Positions 9,193 through 19,843 of a stretch of DNA of 64,000 nt are shown in pieces (the first letter of the stretch is position 1; the number at the start of each line of letters is the position of its first letter). Below the pieces are notes generated by a model, which saw only the letters and a program-made list of their open reading frames with translations, was not told the DNA's origin and ran no database searches. The position numbers and the translations under genes were made by a program. The DNA comes from Planctomycetota bacterium (GTDB lineage Bacteria; Planctomycetota; Phycisphaerae; Phycisphaerales; SM1A02): the NCBI GenBank assembly GCA_014381555.1, contig JACNLO010000057.1, positions 19,754-83,753 on the forward strand, read 5' to 3'.

Positions 9193-9738
9193 ATGAGTAA
9201 ACAAATCAAAAATATGATTGTTTCCGATTACAAACGCCGTTTTAGCGATGTTAAGAATGCGTTAATCATCGATATCCGTGGCATTGAAGCAAACGAGAAT
9301 AACAACCTTCGTGTTGACCTTCTTGGTAAAGATATCCACATCACAGTTTTAAAAAATAGTCTTGCAAAAACTGCGTTTGAAGGCACTTCCCTTGAGGTTC
9401 TTTCAACCACACTTACTGGTCCTTCCGCGCTTGTATTCGGTGGTGATTCGGTCGTCGATGTTGCTCGAAATATCGTCGACTGGGCTAAAAAAGTCAAAAA
9501 GCTTGACTTAAAGGCGGCAGTGCTCGATGGAGAGTTGTTTGATGGCCCCGATGGGGTAAAGCGTCTCAGCGACTTCCCAACGAAAGAAGAAGCGCAGGGT
9601 ACAGTCATCCAGTTGGTTCTTTCACCTGCTGGAAATCTCGTAAAAGCAGCTACAAGTCCAGGTGGCAACGTAATGGGAATTATCAAAGAAATCAGAACTC
9701 GTTTAGAAGAGGGAAACAAGGTCGAAAAGATCGCCTAA
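9193..9738 (+). CDS. rplJ: 50S ribosomal protein L10
   Basis: L10 anchors the L7/L12 dimers to the stalk base. The 181 residues show the L10 pattern: SKQIKNMIVSDYKRRFSDV at the start, VLKNSLAKTAFEG in the rRNA-binding domain, LTGPSALVFGGD, and a C-terminal helix (IKEIRTRLEEGNKVEKIA) for L12 dimers. AGGAG lies seven bases before the ATG. Only 27 bases separate it from rplA, too little room for a classical L10 leader structure; a 104-base spacer lies instead between rplJ and rplL. Confidence 0.97.
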   Translation: MSKQIKNMIVSDYKRRFSDVKNALIIDIRGIEANENNNLRVDLLGKDIHITVLKNSLAKTAFEGTSLEVLSTTLTGPSALVFGGDSVVDVARNIVDWAKKVKKLDLKAAVLDGELFDGPDGVKRLSDFPTKEEAQGTVIQLVLSPAGNLVKAATSPGGNVMGIIKEIRTRLEEGNKVEKIA

Positions 9739-9848
9739 TCAACACGAGAAGTACACGACATCGCGTTTGGGACTGGCCCGTGAGGGTTAAAAGTCACACA
9801 GGGTGGCTCCTCTCCCACGCATGACACCTTAAGTTATGGAGTATGAAC

Positions 9849-10256
9849 ATGTCCGAAGAAGCAACAGCAACAAAAGAATTTGATAAAGCAATCAGCAAAA
9901 TTGGCGATGAAATCGCTGGTCTTACTTTGACTCAAGCAGTCGATTTAGCTGATTACATGAAAGATACCTACGGTATTGAACCAGCAGCAGGCGGTGCAGT
10001 AATGATGGCAGGCCCAGCTGGTGGCGATGGTGGTGAGGACGAACAAACAGAGTTTGATGTTATTCTTGAAGCTTGCGGCGACAAGAAAATTGCAGTCATC
10101 AAAGCTGTTCGTGAAATAACTGGTCTAGGGCTAAAAGAAGCCAAGGCATTGGTTGACGAAGCACCAAAAGCAGTCAAAGAGAAGGTGTCCGACGACGAAG
10201 CTAACGATATCAAAGGCAAACTTGAAGAAGCAGGCGCAAGCGTCACAATCAAGTAA
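9849..10256 (+). CDS. rplL: 50S ribosomal protein L7/L12
   Basis: The stalk protein that recruits and activates translational GTPases. The 135-residue sequence has the N-terminal dimerisation helix, the alanine/glycine-rich hinge ([21 protein letters not shown]) and the C-terminal domain with [20 protein letters not shown] and [17 protein letters not shown] prefer the ATG at 9849 over 9843 because GGAG ends seven bases before it and only one base before the other. It is the last gene of the L11 cluster: a strong terminator follows 24 bases after the stop. Confidence 0.98.
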   Translation: MSEEATATKEFDKAISKIGDEIAGLTLTQAVDLADYMKDTYGIEPAAGGAVMMAGPAGGDGGEDEQTEFDVILEACGDKKIAVIKAVREITGLGLKEAKALVDEAPKAVKEKVSDDEANDIKGKLEEAGASVTIK

Positions 10257-10280
10257 CCTATTGCTAGTCTAAAACTTAGA

Positions 10281-10313
10281 GCAGCGAGTACATCTGTACT
10301 CGCTGCTTTTTTT
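10281..10313 (+). terminator. Rho-independent terminator after rplL
   Basis: A perfect inverted repeat of 11-12 base pairs (GCAGCGAGTAC ... GTACTCGCTGC, loop ATCT) followed by seven T residues. It separates the ribosomal protein operon from rpoBC. Confidence 0.93.
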
Positions 10314-10398
10314 CTGCACTGACAATGTAGGTATTATTTCATGGATAATCCTTCCTCGTCCGATAACCAACGACCAATCAACTCCCAGTACAAAATGC

Positions 10399-10427
10399 TT
10401 GACCATTCTAAAAAATAAAAAAATAAT
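10399..10427 (+). promoter_or_regulatory. Candidate rpoBC promoter
   Basis: TTGACC (10399-10404), a 17-base A/T-rich spacer and AATAAT (10422-10427). It lies after the rplL terminator and about 170 bases before rpoB, so rpoBC probably has its own promoter. A second TTGACC at 10445 lacks a well-spaced -10. Confidence 0.5.
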
Positions 10428-10597
10428 AATAAAAGTTCAAGTTTTTGACCCCGCTCCTTGCCCAAAAATAGCGCTTCGTATACCCTACGTGGCTCGGCAG
10501 CGGCGGTCGCGGCAACTTGGAAGACACAGTAAGAAACACACATAAAAACAGACAAACTGCCTTTCAACGCAGTAACGGTCAGTTATGAGGTTTATTT
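10428..10597 (+). other. rpoB upstream leader, no gene
   Basis: About 170 bases between the candidate promoter and rpoB. It holds a GC-rich patch (CGGCAGCGGCGGTCGCGG, about 10495-10512) and a GAGG ribosome binding site nine bases before the rpoB ATG. I see no coding signal and no convincing hairpin with a T tract. Confidence 0.4.
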
Positions 10598-13500
10598 ATG
10601 GCGACGATTACGGTACGCGATTTTTCAAAACGCGGAGATGCAATTCCTGTACCACCACTTACAAAAGTTCAGGGTGAAGCGTACGAAAGACTCATTCAAT
10701 CTGATCTTGAACCATTAAAAAGAAAACCAATCGGGATTGAAGCGCTTCTTCGTGAAGTCTTTCCTATTGAAGCATACGACGGTTCAATGCGTGTTGAATA
10801 TTTATATTACAAACTCGATGAGCCAAGGTACACAGTAGATGAATGCAAAGAACTTAGACTTACGTACGGTCGCCCATTTAAAATAGGTGTCCGTTTTGTT
10901 AGAGATGGTATTGCAGAAGTACTAGAAGAAGAAATTTATATTGGTGAAATTCCACTTCTTATCGGTGGTGGTGAATTTATCATTAATGGTTCTGAACGTT
11001 GCATTGTAAATCAACTTCACCGCTCCCCTGGTGTCGACTTTTCAATTCAAGACGACATGGGTGATCGACAATTGCATAAAGCAAGAATCATCCCAGAACG
11101 TGGTTCATGGATAGAAATTGAAGTCACGAAAAAAGATGTCTTAGCGATGAAGATTGACCAATCTGCAAAAATCGCAGCTACAACATTCCTCAGAGCACTT
11201 GACGAAGAATATAGTTCGACTGAAAAAATTCTTGATAAGTTCTACGATGTCAAGGAAATGTCAGTAAATAAGTTGAAACCTGAGTATTACTCAGCTGAAC
11301 TCATTATTGATTCTGACACTGGGGAAGAACTCTGCAAAATTGGTGCTCAAATTGGCGACGCCTATGAAGCAATCCTTGCTTCTCCAATAAAAAAGATTTC
11401 GGTTATTGCAGACCCACCAGATGCACTAATTTTAAACACGCTCGCTGTTGAAAAACTTGACTTCCTTGCAGATGCAACTGAACACGAAGCATCACTATTA
11501 AAGATTTATGGTCGATTACGCCCAGGAAACCCACCACAAGTTGATAAAGCTCGTGCATTATTTGCTGACAAATTCTTCGATGACAACCGATACCGTCTTG
11601 GAAAAGTTGGACGCTTCCGCATCAATCGTAAATTTGATATGGAAATCTCTGAAGATGTAATGCATCTTCGACCAGAAGATTTCATAGCTGTAATCGAGTA
11701 CATGCTCGACTTACGATCACGAAAAGATTCTGCTCACATTGACGATATAGACCACTTAGGTAACCGTCGCTTGAGAACATTGGATGAACTTGCTGTTGAA
11801 GAAATGCGAAAAGGTTTCCTCAAACTTCGACGAACTGTTCAAGAGCGAATGAGCGTTAAAGATCCAGACGAACTCAATAAGGTTGCAGATCTTGTCAACT
11901 CCAAGGCGGTAAGTTCTGCCATTGATTTCTTCTTTGGAAGAAGTGAACTTTCTCAAGTAGTTGACCAAACAAATCCACTCTCCATGCTCGTTCACGAACG
12001 TCGACTCTCTGCATTAGGACCTGGCGGACTCAACAGAAAACGTGCTGGGTTTGAAGTTCGCGATGTTCATATTTCTCACTATGGTCGTATTTGCCCAATT
12101 GAAACTCCTGAAGGCACCAACATTGGTCTCATTGCTTCTCTTGGTATCTATGCAAAAATTGATGAATATGGCTTCATTCAAACACCATATCGTGCTGTTC
12201 AACGGAATAAAGCCACTGATGAAGTTTGCTTTCTCCGAGCTGATGAAGAAATGAATTCGGTCCTTGCCCCAACTGAAGTCCTCGATGAAAAAGGAAAAAT
12301 CACTGGCGATCATGTTATTGCTCGTCGCAGTGGTGAGCTCACCCAAGTTGATTCGAATGAAGTTAAGTACATTGATATTTCTCCAAAACAGCTTGTGGGA
12401 GTTTCTGCATCACTAATCCCATTCCTGGAACACGATGATGCCAACCGTGCTTTGATGGGTTCAAACATGCAACGCCAAGCAGTCCCACTCATTATTCCTG
12501 ACCCTCCAATTGTGGCAACAGGGATGGAGAAAATTGTCGGCCATTATTCAGGCATGTTGGTCAAAGCAAAACAAGGTGGCAAAGTTACATATGTCGATTC
12601 TAGGCGAATTTTAATTGATAACTCTGATGAATATATTCTTAAGACCTTTAGAGGTCTTAATGAACGAACCTGCCAATCGCAAAAGCCAATTGTTAAAATT
12701 GGCGACACGGTCAAGAAGGGACAAATCATAGCTGATGGTGCTTCTACCGTGAACGGCGAACTCGCTATTGGCAAAAATGTCCTCGTTGCCTTCAATACTT
12801 TTGATGGCTACAACTTTGAAGATGCAATTGTCATCTCTGAACGTCTTGTCAAAGACGATGTCTTTACCTCAATCCACATCAATTCATATGAGGTTGAAGT
12901 ACGAGACACTAAACTTGGCAAGGAAGAATTCACGTGCGATATTCCAAACGTCTCCGAGAGACAATTGATGAATCTCAATGAAGATGGCATCATTAGGCAA
13001 GGCGCTCGGGTTGGACCAAATGACATTCTTGTGGGCAAAGTTGTTCCAAAAAGTAAAAACGAACTAACTCCAGAAGAAAAATTGCTTCATGCAATCTTTG
13101 GTCGCGCCGGTGAGGATGTTAAAAACGAATCGCTCAATGTTCCTGCAGGATCAAGCGGTGTTGTTATTGGCACTAACCACTTCAGTCGACGTATGCACCT
13201 GGACTCTGATCAAAAGAAACAGATCAAGAGAAAAATGGATGCTTATGAAGATGAGATGAATAATATTGCCATAACTCTCTTTAGAGACATGGTCAGCGAA
13301 ATGAATGCGATTCTAGGTACCGAAATGGTTGACCCAGCTACTCGCCAAAAAGTTGGTCTCTCAGATATTCCTGAGGTTATCATTGAACAGATTGATGGTT
13401 TCTCTGAGAAATGGGTTAAGGGCTCAAAAGACGCAAAGATAGAAGCTGCAAAAATCCAAGATCAATATTGGCCACGCATTGAAGCACTGTACAAGGAACG

Positions 13501-14383
13501 GGAACGAAAACTCGCACACATGAAACGTGGTGATGAACTTCCATCGGGTGTCCTTGAAAAAGTTGTCGTGTATCTGGCAAACAAGCGTACTATTTCTGTA
13601 GGTGACAAAATGGCTGGTCGACACGGGAACAAAGGCGTGATTGCTCGTATCGTTCCAGAAGAAGACATGCCATTCATGGATGACGGTACTCCCGTAGACA
13701 TTCTTCTCAATCCACTGGGTGTGCCATCTCGAATGAATGTAGGACAGTTGTTGGAGTTACACCTAGGCTGGGCAGCAAAAGTTCTCGGGTTCCAAGCTGT
13801 TACACCAGTGTTTGATGGAGCTACCGAAGCCGAAGTTCTTGGTGCAATTGAAGAAGCAAACAATACTGTCCTTGCAAAACGAGAGCATTTTGAAGAAACA
13901 GGTGAAAACCCAGGTACTTCTAAAGAAATTTTGGCAAAAATCCCCTTTGCTGGAAAAGTGCAACTACACGATGGTCGCACGGGTGAACCATTTAAACAAC
14001 CAAGTTCAGTCGGCGTGATGTACATGTTGAAATTACATCACTTGATTGATGACAAAATCCATGCACGATCAACAGGTCCTTACAGTTTAATTACCCAACA
14101 ACCCCTTGGCGGTAAAGCTCGTACTGGCGGCCAACGATTTGGCGAGATGGAAGTTTGGGCTTTAGAGGGTTACGGCGCAGCGTACATGTTGCAAGAATTG
14201 CTCACAGTTAAAAGTGACGATGTAGAAGGCCGTACGAAAATTTATGACTCCATCGTGAAGGGCACCAATGTCCTAGAAGCAGGTATGCCCGTCGTGTTTG
14301 ACGTGTTATGCCACGAGATAAGAGGTCTTTGTATGAATATTGAGTTGGAGAAGGATCAAGAAGAAACTGGAAGTCTTCTCTGA
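10598..14383 (+). CDS. rpoB: DNA-directed RNA polymerase subunit beta
   Basis: The beta subunit of RNA polymerase, 1261 residues, without large lineage insertions. Hallmarks: GEFIINGSERCIVNQLHRSPG, the rifampicin-pocket segment FFGRSELSQVVDQTNPLSML and HERRLSALGPGGL, GRICPIETPEGTNIGLI, DGYNFEDAIVISE, GDKMAGRHGNKGV, and the C-terminal GGKARTGGQRFGEMEVWALEGYG (quoted in part). GAGG lies nine bases upstream of the ATG. It is followed by rpoC after 57 bases. The rifampicin-binding residues resemble those of sensitive enzymes, by eye. Confidence 0.98.
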   Translation: MATITVRDFSKRGDAIPVPPLTKVQGEAYERLIQSDLEPLKRKPIGIEALLREVFPIEAYDGSMRVEYLYYKLDEPRYTVDECKELRLTYGRPFKIGVRFVRDGIAEVLEEEIYIGEIPLLIGGGEFIINGSERCIVNQLHRSPGVDFSIQDDMGDRQLHKARIIPERGSWIEIEVTKKDVLAMKIDQSAKIAATTFLRALDEEYSSTEKILDKFYDVKEMSVNKLKPEYYSAELIIDSDTGEELCKIGAQIGDAYEAILASPIKKISVIADPPDALILNTLAVEKLDFLADATEHEASLLKIYGRLRPGNPPQVDKARALFADKFFDDNRYRLGKVGRFRINRKFDMEISEDVMHLRPEDFIAVIEYMLDLRSRKDSAHIDDIDHLGNRRLRTLDELAVEEMRKGFLKLRRTVQERMSVKDPDELNKVADLVNSKAVSSAIDFFFGRSELSQVVDQTNPLSMLVHERRLSALGPGGLNRKRAGFEVRDVHISHYGRICPIETPEGTNIGLIASLGIYAKIDEYGFIQTPYRAVQRNKATDEVCFLRADEEMNSVLAPTEVLDEKGKITGDHVIARRSGELTQVDSNEVKYIDISPKQLVGVSASLIPFLEHDDANRALMGSNMQRQAVPLIIPDPPIVATGMEKIVGHYSGMLVKAKQGGKVTYVDSRRILIDNSDEYILKTFRGLNERTCQSQKPIVKIGDTVKKGQIIADGASTVNGELAIGKNVLVAFNTFDGYNFEDAIVISERLVKDDVFTSIHINSYEVEVRDTKLGKEEFTCDIPNVSERQLMNLNEDGIIRQGARVGPNDILVGKVVPKSKNELTPEEKLLHAIFGRAGEDVKNESLNVPAGSSGVVIGTNHFSRRMHLDSDQKKQIKRKMDAYEDEMNNIAITLFRDMVSEMNAILGTEMVDPATRQKVGLSDIPEVIIEQIDGFSEKWVKGSKDAKIEAAKIQDQYWPRIEALYKERERKLAHMKRGDELPSGVLEKVVVYLANKRTISVGDKMAGRHGNKGVIARIVPEEDMPFMDDGTPVDILLNPLGVPSRMNVGQLLELHLGWAAKVLGFQAVTPVFDGATEAEVLGAIEEANNTVLAKREHFEETGENPGTSKEILAKIPFAGKVQLHDGRTGEPFKQPSSVGVMYMLKLHHLIDDKIHARSTGPYSLITQQPLGGKARTGGQRFGEMEVWALEGYGAAYMLQELLTVKSDDVEGRTKIYDSIVKGTNVLEAGMPVVFDVLCHEIRGLCMNIELEKDQEETGSLL

Positions 14384-14440
14384 TCCAACCGTTCGTATTT
14401 TCGAAACGATCTTCAATACACCTGATAGGAATAAAAAACC

Positions 14441-17400
14441 ATGTCTGAACAAGTCTTTGATAAAGTTAACGATTTCAAATCTGCACGAATTGGTCTTGCA
14501 AGCCCAAGCGACATTCGCAGTTGGAGCTTTGGCGAAGTCAAAAAACCAGAAACCATTAACTACCGAACCTATCGACCAGAGAAAGATGGTCTTTTCTGCG
14601 AACGAATCTTTGGACCTGAACGTGACTACGAATGCGGTTGCGGAAAATACAAAGGAACTAAGTTCAAGGGAATCATTTGTGACCGGTGTGGCGTCAAGGT
14701 AACTCACTCAAGAGTTCGACGAAAGCGAATGGGACATATCAACCTTGCTGCATCTACTGTGCATATTTGGTTTTTCAAAGCACTCCCAAGTCGACTTGGA
14801 ACGCTTCTTGGGATGAAGACATCCGATCTTGAGAAGATTATTTACTTTCAAGATTATGTCGTCCTAGAAGCAGGTGATGCTGAAATGGATGGCACCCCGC
14901 TTGAATACAAGCAAGTTATTACAGAAGATCAATATCGTGAAATTACAAGTCGCGGCGGATACGGAGATTTCCGTGCAGTCATGGGCGGCGAAGCTATTCG
15001 AGAAATTATCGAAGCACTTGATTTACATGAAGAAGTAACAATCATTCGCGAGGGATTAGCAAGCACTCGATCAAAGCAGAAAACTGCTGATCTAGCTAAA
15101 CGCTTAAAACTTATCGAGCAGTTACGAGGAAGCCACAACGATCCTGCATGGATGGTTCTTGACGTTGTCCCTGTAATTCCACCTGAACTTCGACCACTCG
15201 TTATGCTTGAATCGGGCAACTTTGCAACAAGCGATTTGAATGATTTGTATCGACGAATTATCAATCGAAATAACCGATTAAAAAAATTAATGGACCTCAA
15301 CGCACCTGAAGTTATCATTCGTAATGAAAAACGAATGTTACAACAGGCTGTAGATGCCCTTTTCGATAACGGACGATGTCGACGACCTGTCCTTGGCAGT
15401 TCGAACCGACCTCTTAAATCAATTACTGACATGATTAAGGGAAAACAAGGCCGTTTCCGTGAAAACTTACTTGGAAAGCGAGTTGACTATTCTGCACGAT
15501 CCGTAATCGTTGTTGGCCCAACTCTTAAATTAAACCAATGTGGTCTTCCCAAGAAAATCGCACTGGAGTTATACCAACCATTTATTATCCGCTGCCTGAA
15601 AGATCGTGGGCTCGCTGATACTATCAAATCCGCTAAACGAATGCTTGAGCGTAGAGATGAAGAAGTTTGGGATATTCTTGAACATGTCATTCATCAACAT
15701 CCAGTGTTGTTAAACCGTGCACCTACCCTTCACCGTATGGGTATCCAAGCGTTTGAACCCGTTCTCGTTGAAGGCAAGGCCATTACCCTTCACCCACTTG
15801 TTTGTACAGGGTACAACGCTGACTTCGACGGTGACCAAATGGCTGTTCACCTTCCCCTTTCGGTTGAAGCACAAACTGAAGCCCATGTTCTGATGCTTTC
15901 AACACATAATATTTTCTCCCCTGCACACGGGAATCCACTCGTGTCCCCAAGTCAAGATATTGTCATGGGTGTGTACTTTTTGACTCACATGGATATTAAT
16001 GACACACGGCCTGATGAAGATTTGCGGAAATTCCGGAACGCGCATGAGGCGATTCTGTCATACGATTACGAGCAAATTTCACTCCAAGAAAAGATTCAAG
16101 TTCGTCTTCCGAGATATCCAAATATTGTAACTGACGAAAGTGGCCCTATCGAAAAGATGCCTGAAAATGGCCGAATTGTAACCACCGTCGGTCGTATCCT
16201 GTTCTGTGAAATCCTTTCCCAAGGAATGCCTTTCTACAATTGCTCGCTTACGAAGAAGGGCTGTAGTCGTGTCATCGATGATACTTTTGAAATAATGGGT
16301 CGACCAGAAACACTTACTCTTCTTGACGATATGAAGGATGTCGGTTTCAAAGCATCAACTTGGTCAGGCATTTCCATTGCAATCACAGATATGCGTATAC
16401 CTTCCAACAAACAGGATCTTCTTGACGGAACACAAGCAAAAGTTGATCGAGTTGAACAAGCTACAGCAGCTGGTGCAATTACAAACCAAGAACGTCACAA
16501 CCAACTTCTTGACCTCTGGTCTCATTGCCGAGAAGAACTTACTGGTTCCCTAATTAAGACCCTTGAAGTTGATCGCCGTGACCCTAAAGATAACAGTTAT
16601 GTTGAAGTCGATTCTAATGAAGGTATTCGTTATCTCAACCCTGTCTACTTAATGTCTACTTCTGGTGCTCGTGGTAACGTAAGCCAGATGCAACAACTTG
16701 CGGGTATGCGTGGTTTGATGACAAAACCAAGTGGTGAAATTATTGAAACACCTATTAAAGCGAACTTCAGGCAGGGATTGAATGTTCTTGAATACTTCTC
16801 GTCAACTCACGGTGCACGAAAAGGGCTCGCAGATACAGCTCTAAAAACAGCTGACTCAGGTTACCTCACTCGTAAACTTTATGACGTCGCCCAGCCAGTA
16901 GTCGTGAACGATTTTGATTGTGCAACAAAACGTGGAATCACAAAACGTGCGGTCTATAAAAATGATGAAATACACATTCAACTTCGCGACTTAATTGTTG
17001 GGCGAACAAGCATGCAAACAATCATTAACCCTGTAACCGACAAAGTAATCGTTGCAAACAAACAGATTATTGATGAAAGCGTTGCAAACGATTTGGAAAA
17101 TCTCAATATCGAAGCAGTTCAAGTTCGAAGTCCACTGACTTGCGAATCCGAATCGGGTTGTTGCGCATTGTGTTACGGGCATGATCTATCAACAAGCCAA
17201 CTCGTTGAAGAAGGCATGGCTGTTGGAACCATCGCTGCGCAGTCCATTGGCGAACCAGGAACCCAACTTACAATGCGTACCTTCCACACAGGTGGTGTAG
17301 CATCCCGTGAGTTTGTTGAAACAAATTACAAGGCTTCACATTCTGGCACAATGATGCTCCGGGATTGCAATGAAGTTCCTTTACCAGAAGATAAAAATGG

Positions 17401-18835
17401 TTATCTCATTACACTTAAGCAAACTGGCGAACTTGTCATCGTTGATGATAAAGGTCGAGAACTCGACAAGGCGTTCCGTGTACCTTATGGTGCAACTGTC
17501 CGCATGCCTTCTGGAACGAAGGTGAAGAAGGGGAACATTTTGGTTGAATGGGATCCGCACATCATGCCAATTCTTGCTGAGAAAACTGGTTCCGTTGTCT
17601 TCAAGGATATTGAAATCGGCACCACGATGCGAGAAGAAGATAGCAAGGGTGTTACCGAACGAATCATTACAGAACATACCGGTGATTTACATCCTCAAAT
17701 TCTTATTCAGGAAAATGAACAGACACTAGACTTCCACCACTTGCCTGCAAAAGCACGCCTTGAAGTAAAGAACGGCGATCTCGTCGTAACTGGACAAATG
17801 CTCGCAAAGCGCCCTCGAGAAGTGAAGGGTTCTGCAGATATCGTTGGCGGTCTACCTCGTGTTACCGAAATTTTCGAAGCGAGGGTTCCAAAAGAGCCAG
17901 CAATTCTAGCACGCGTGACTGGTCGAGTTGATCTTCAGTCCGAACGTAAGCGCGGCAAAATGGTAATTCATATTGTTCCAGAAGGCAGTGACCCAGTTGA
18001 GCACCTTGTTCCACAAGGCAAGCATTTGTTAGTCCATACCGGTGATAATGTCATTGCCGGAAGCCAACTTACTGAGGGCCCAAGGGATCCAAACAACATT
18101 CTTGAAATTAACGGTGAAGAAGCACTCTATAACTACATGATTTCTGAAGTTCAAAATGTCTATCGAGCTCAAGGCGTTCCTGTTTCAGATAAGCACATTG
18201 AAGTTATCCTCTCCAGAATGCTTAGTAAAATCCAGGTTCAAAAAGCTGGTGATACTGAACTACTCCCGATGGACTTTGTAGAACGGTATAAATTCCGTGT
18301 ATCAAATAAGAATCTCGATGGCTCACTTATGATTAAAGATTCAGGTGATACTGATTTTGCTGTTGGAGACATTGTCGAAAAAGATACTATCAAAGAAGCG
18401 AATGCAATTGCTGAAGCTGAAGGTAAAACACCTGCAAAGACTACAAGGCCGAAGAAAGCAACTGGAAAGCCACTGCTTCTTGGAATTACTAAAGCTGCTC
18501 TCCAATCAGAATCTTTCTTGTCAGGTGCATCATTCCAAGAGACTACGAAAGTTCTCACTGAAGCTGCATTACGTGGAGCTGAAGATCACCTCAAAGGACT
18601 CAAGGAAAATGTGTTACTTGGACACCTAGTTCCTGCAGGAACTGGTTTTGATCCATATCAGAGTATGAAAGTTAAATTGCTCATTGATCCTATCCCAACA
18701 GATGAAGATGATGAGGATAGCATGATAGCTTTAGCAACTTCTCGTGCCGAAGCCGCTGGAGCACAACCCAGTAGCAGTGGACCAACTGTTCAAGTGCCTT
18801 CTACATCAGCAGTCGAAGTAGGCGAACTCTCATAG
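14441..18835 (+). CDS. rpoC: DNA-directed RNA polymerase subunit beta-prime
   Basis: The 1464-residue catalytic subunit of RNA polymerase. The N-terminal zinc site (CGCGKYKG ... CDRCGVKV), the catalytic magnesium loop [31 protein letters not shown], the trigger-loop region with GLRGLMTKP-like [15 protein letters not shown], the second zinc cluster ([13 protein letters not shown]), and [16 protein letters not shown] are all present. The C-terminus ends with about 30 low-complexity residues ([20 protein letters not shown]). It shares a transcription unit with rpoB. No strong terminator is visible in the 57 bases before the next, opposite-strand gene. Confidence 0.98.
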   Translation: MSEQVFDKVNDFKSARIGLASPSDIRSWSFGEVKKPETINYRTYRPEKDGLFCERIFGPERDYECGCGKYKGTKFKGIICDRCGVKVTHSRVRRKRMGHINLAASTVHIWFFKALPSRLGTLLGMKTSDLEKIIYFQDYVVLEAGDAEMDGTPLEYKQVITEDQYREITSRGGYGDFRAVMGGEAIREIIEALDLHEEVTIIREGLASTRSKQKTADLAKRLKLIEQLRGSHNDPAWMVLDVVPVIPPELRPLVMLESGNFATSDLNDLYRRIINRNNRLKKLMDLNAPEVIIRNEKRMLQQAVDALFDNGRCRRPVLGSSNRPLKSITDMIKGKQGRFRENLLGKRVDYSARSVIVVGPTLKLNQCGLPKKIALELYQPFIIRCLKDRGLADTIKSAKRMLERRDEEVWDILEHVIHQHPVLLNRAPTLHRMGIQAFEPVLVEGKAITLHPLVCTGYNADFDGDQMAVHLPLSVEAQTEAHVLMLSTHNIFSPAHGNPLVSPSQDIVMGVYFLTHMDINDTRPDEDLRKFRNAHEAILSYDYEQISLQEKIQVRLPRYPNIVTDESGPIEKMPENGRIVTTVGRILFCEILSQGMPFYNCSLTKKGCSRVIDDTFEIMGRPETLTLLDDMKDVGFKASTWSGISIAITDMRIPSNKQDLLDGTQAKVDRVEQATAAGAITNQERHNQLLDLWSHCREELTGSLIKTLEVDRRDPKDNSYVEVDSNEGIRYLNPVYLMSTSGARGNVSQMQQLAGMRGLMTKPSGEIIETPIKANFRQGLNVLEYFSSTHGARKGLADTALKTADSGYLTRKLYDVAQPVVVNDFDCATKRGITKRAVYKNDEIHIQLRDLIVGRTSMQTIINPVTDKVIVANKQIIDESVANDLENLNIEAVQVRSPLTCESESGCCALCYGHDLSTSQLVEEGMAVGTIAAQSIGEPGTQLTMRTFHTGGVASREFVETNYKASHSGTMMLRDCNEVPLPEDKNGYLITLKQTGELVIVDDKGRELDKAFRVPYGATVRMPSGTKVKKGNILVEWDPHIMPILAEKTGSVVFKDIEIGTTMREEDSKGVTERIITEHTGDLHPQILIQENEQTLDFHHLPAKARLEVKNGDLVVTGQMLAKRPREVKGSADIVGGLPRVTEIFEARVPKEPAILARVTGRVDLQSERKRGKMVIHIVPEGSDPVEHLVPQGKHLLVHTGDNVIAGSQLTEGPRDPNNILEINGEEALYNYMISEVQNVYRAQGVPVSDKHIEVILSRMLSKIQVQKAGDTELLPMDFVERYKFRVSNKNLDGSLMIKDSGDTDFAVGDIVEKDTIKEANAIAEAEGKTPAKTTRPKKATGKPLLLGITKAALQSESFLSGASFQETTKVLTEAALRGAEDHLKGLKENVLLGHLVPAGTGFDPYQSMKVKLLIDPIPTDEDDEDSMIALATSRAEAAGAQPSSSGPTVQVPSTSAVEVGELS

Positions 18836-18892
18836 ACATAGTTTCGTTACACCTTTGTAATAGTTCTACCTACCTCACACCCCGTAGAGTAA

Positions 18893-19351
18893 TCATGCGC
18901 TTGGGAACTCTGCACCCTGTGTATGGTTTTGATCTTTGTGTCGAACCATTCTGAGGTGATTCCCTCGTTCATTAAGATGCACTTCGTTCATAAACGCGCG
19001 AATCATTGCAAGCCCCCTTCCCGATGGGAGTGTCAGGTTCTCATTAGCAGTAGGGTCGGGAATCGTCTGCGGATCATACCCCCTGCCTTGATCGATAACT
19101 TCAATTTCAACAAATTCACTCGTCACTGACCAAAGAACATCTATCTCGGATGTAGTATCGCCTTGATGACCGTGGAGAACTGCATTAGCAAGTGCTTCTT
19201 CAAACGCAACCCGAACTGAAAATAGATCGTGATCGCAATATTGGTTTTGCCGCATTAAGTCGAGAACAGATTCTTGAACCTCATCAAATGATTCGCGAAG
19301 ACCGCAAATGGTGACCCGTTGTTTGTCTGGTTGTTCTGCTTTTGAGCACAT
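18893..19351 (-). CDS. Serine kinase/anti-sigma factor of the RsbW family (HATPase_c_2)
   Basis: A 152-residue GHKL-ATPase of the kind that phosphorylates STAS antagonists and binds sigma factors in partner-switching systems. The N box is FEEALANAVLHGH, followed by the G1 box DQGRGYDP and G2 box SGRGLAMI. These are complete, so ATP binding is likely. The gene lies 107 bases downstream of a STAS gene on the same strand, supporting a switch module. No sigma factor gene is adjacent; the partner may be elsewhere or the output may not be a sigma factor. Confidence 0.87.
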   Translation of the reverse strand: MCSKAEQPDKQRVTICGLRESFDEVQESVLDLMRQNQYCDHDLFSVRVAFEEALANAVLHGHQGDTTSEIDVLWSVTSEFVEIEVIDQGRGYDPQTIPDPTANENLTLPSGRGLAMIRAFMNEVHLNERGNHLRMVRHKDQNHTQGAEFPSA

Positions 19352-19458
19352 TCAATACTCTATTGCCTCATTTGTTTTTTTTCCAGAAAAATCGGTAGGA
19401 TTCTCACAAAAAAACAACTAAACATCTTACTTGGAGTAACACTCAGAAAAAGTGGTTA

Positions 19459-19818
19459 TTACTTTCGAACAGAACCCATTGCATCAGCTAGTGTGTCGCA
19501 AATCGAAAAGGCCTTGTCTAATTTTGTGATCCGAAATACATCTCTAATCGGCCCATCGAGTGAAGCAAGAACGAGTTTCCCGTTCTTGTCTCCAATTTTC
19601 GTATTTACGGTAATCAGCATCCCCAAAGCTGAAGAAGAGAGGGCGTGTACATTCTTAAAATTTAGAATAACCTTGGGACAAGCCTTTCTCTCGACTACTG
19701 AAGACAATTCGTCTCCAATGCGGCTAATGCAAATCTCATCAAGAATGTTGGTTTCAACAAACTCGACATTAGTGATACCATCTTGTTCAAAAATTTGGAG
19801 CATTGATGTTTCAGCCAT
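19459..19818 (-). CDS. STAS domain anti-sigma factor antagonist
   Basis: A 119-residue single-domain STAS protein of the SpoIIAA/RsbV type. The phosphorylatable serine motif is seen in VHALSSSALGMLITV near residue 60, next to the conserved strand KVILNFKNV. In partner switching the unphosphorylated form releases a target from the RsbW-type kinase encoded just downstream. It follows the secretin gene by 25 bases on the same strand, so the two may be co-transcribed. Whether the switch acts on secretion or on transcription cannot be told. Confidence 0.86.
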   Translation of the reverse strand: MAETSMLQIFEQDGITNVEFVETNILDEICISRIGDELSSVVERKACPKVILNFKNVHALSSSALGMLITVNTKIGDKNGKLVLASLDGPIRDVFRITKLDKAFSICDTLADAMGSVRK

Positions 19819-19843
19819 AATGATTAATCCTCACAGGTGTACC

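Noticed and set aside
13462..14025. Antisense 187-codon frame in rpoB
   Set aside because: Shadow of a highly conserved gene; low-complexity Ser/Arg-rich product.
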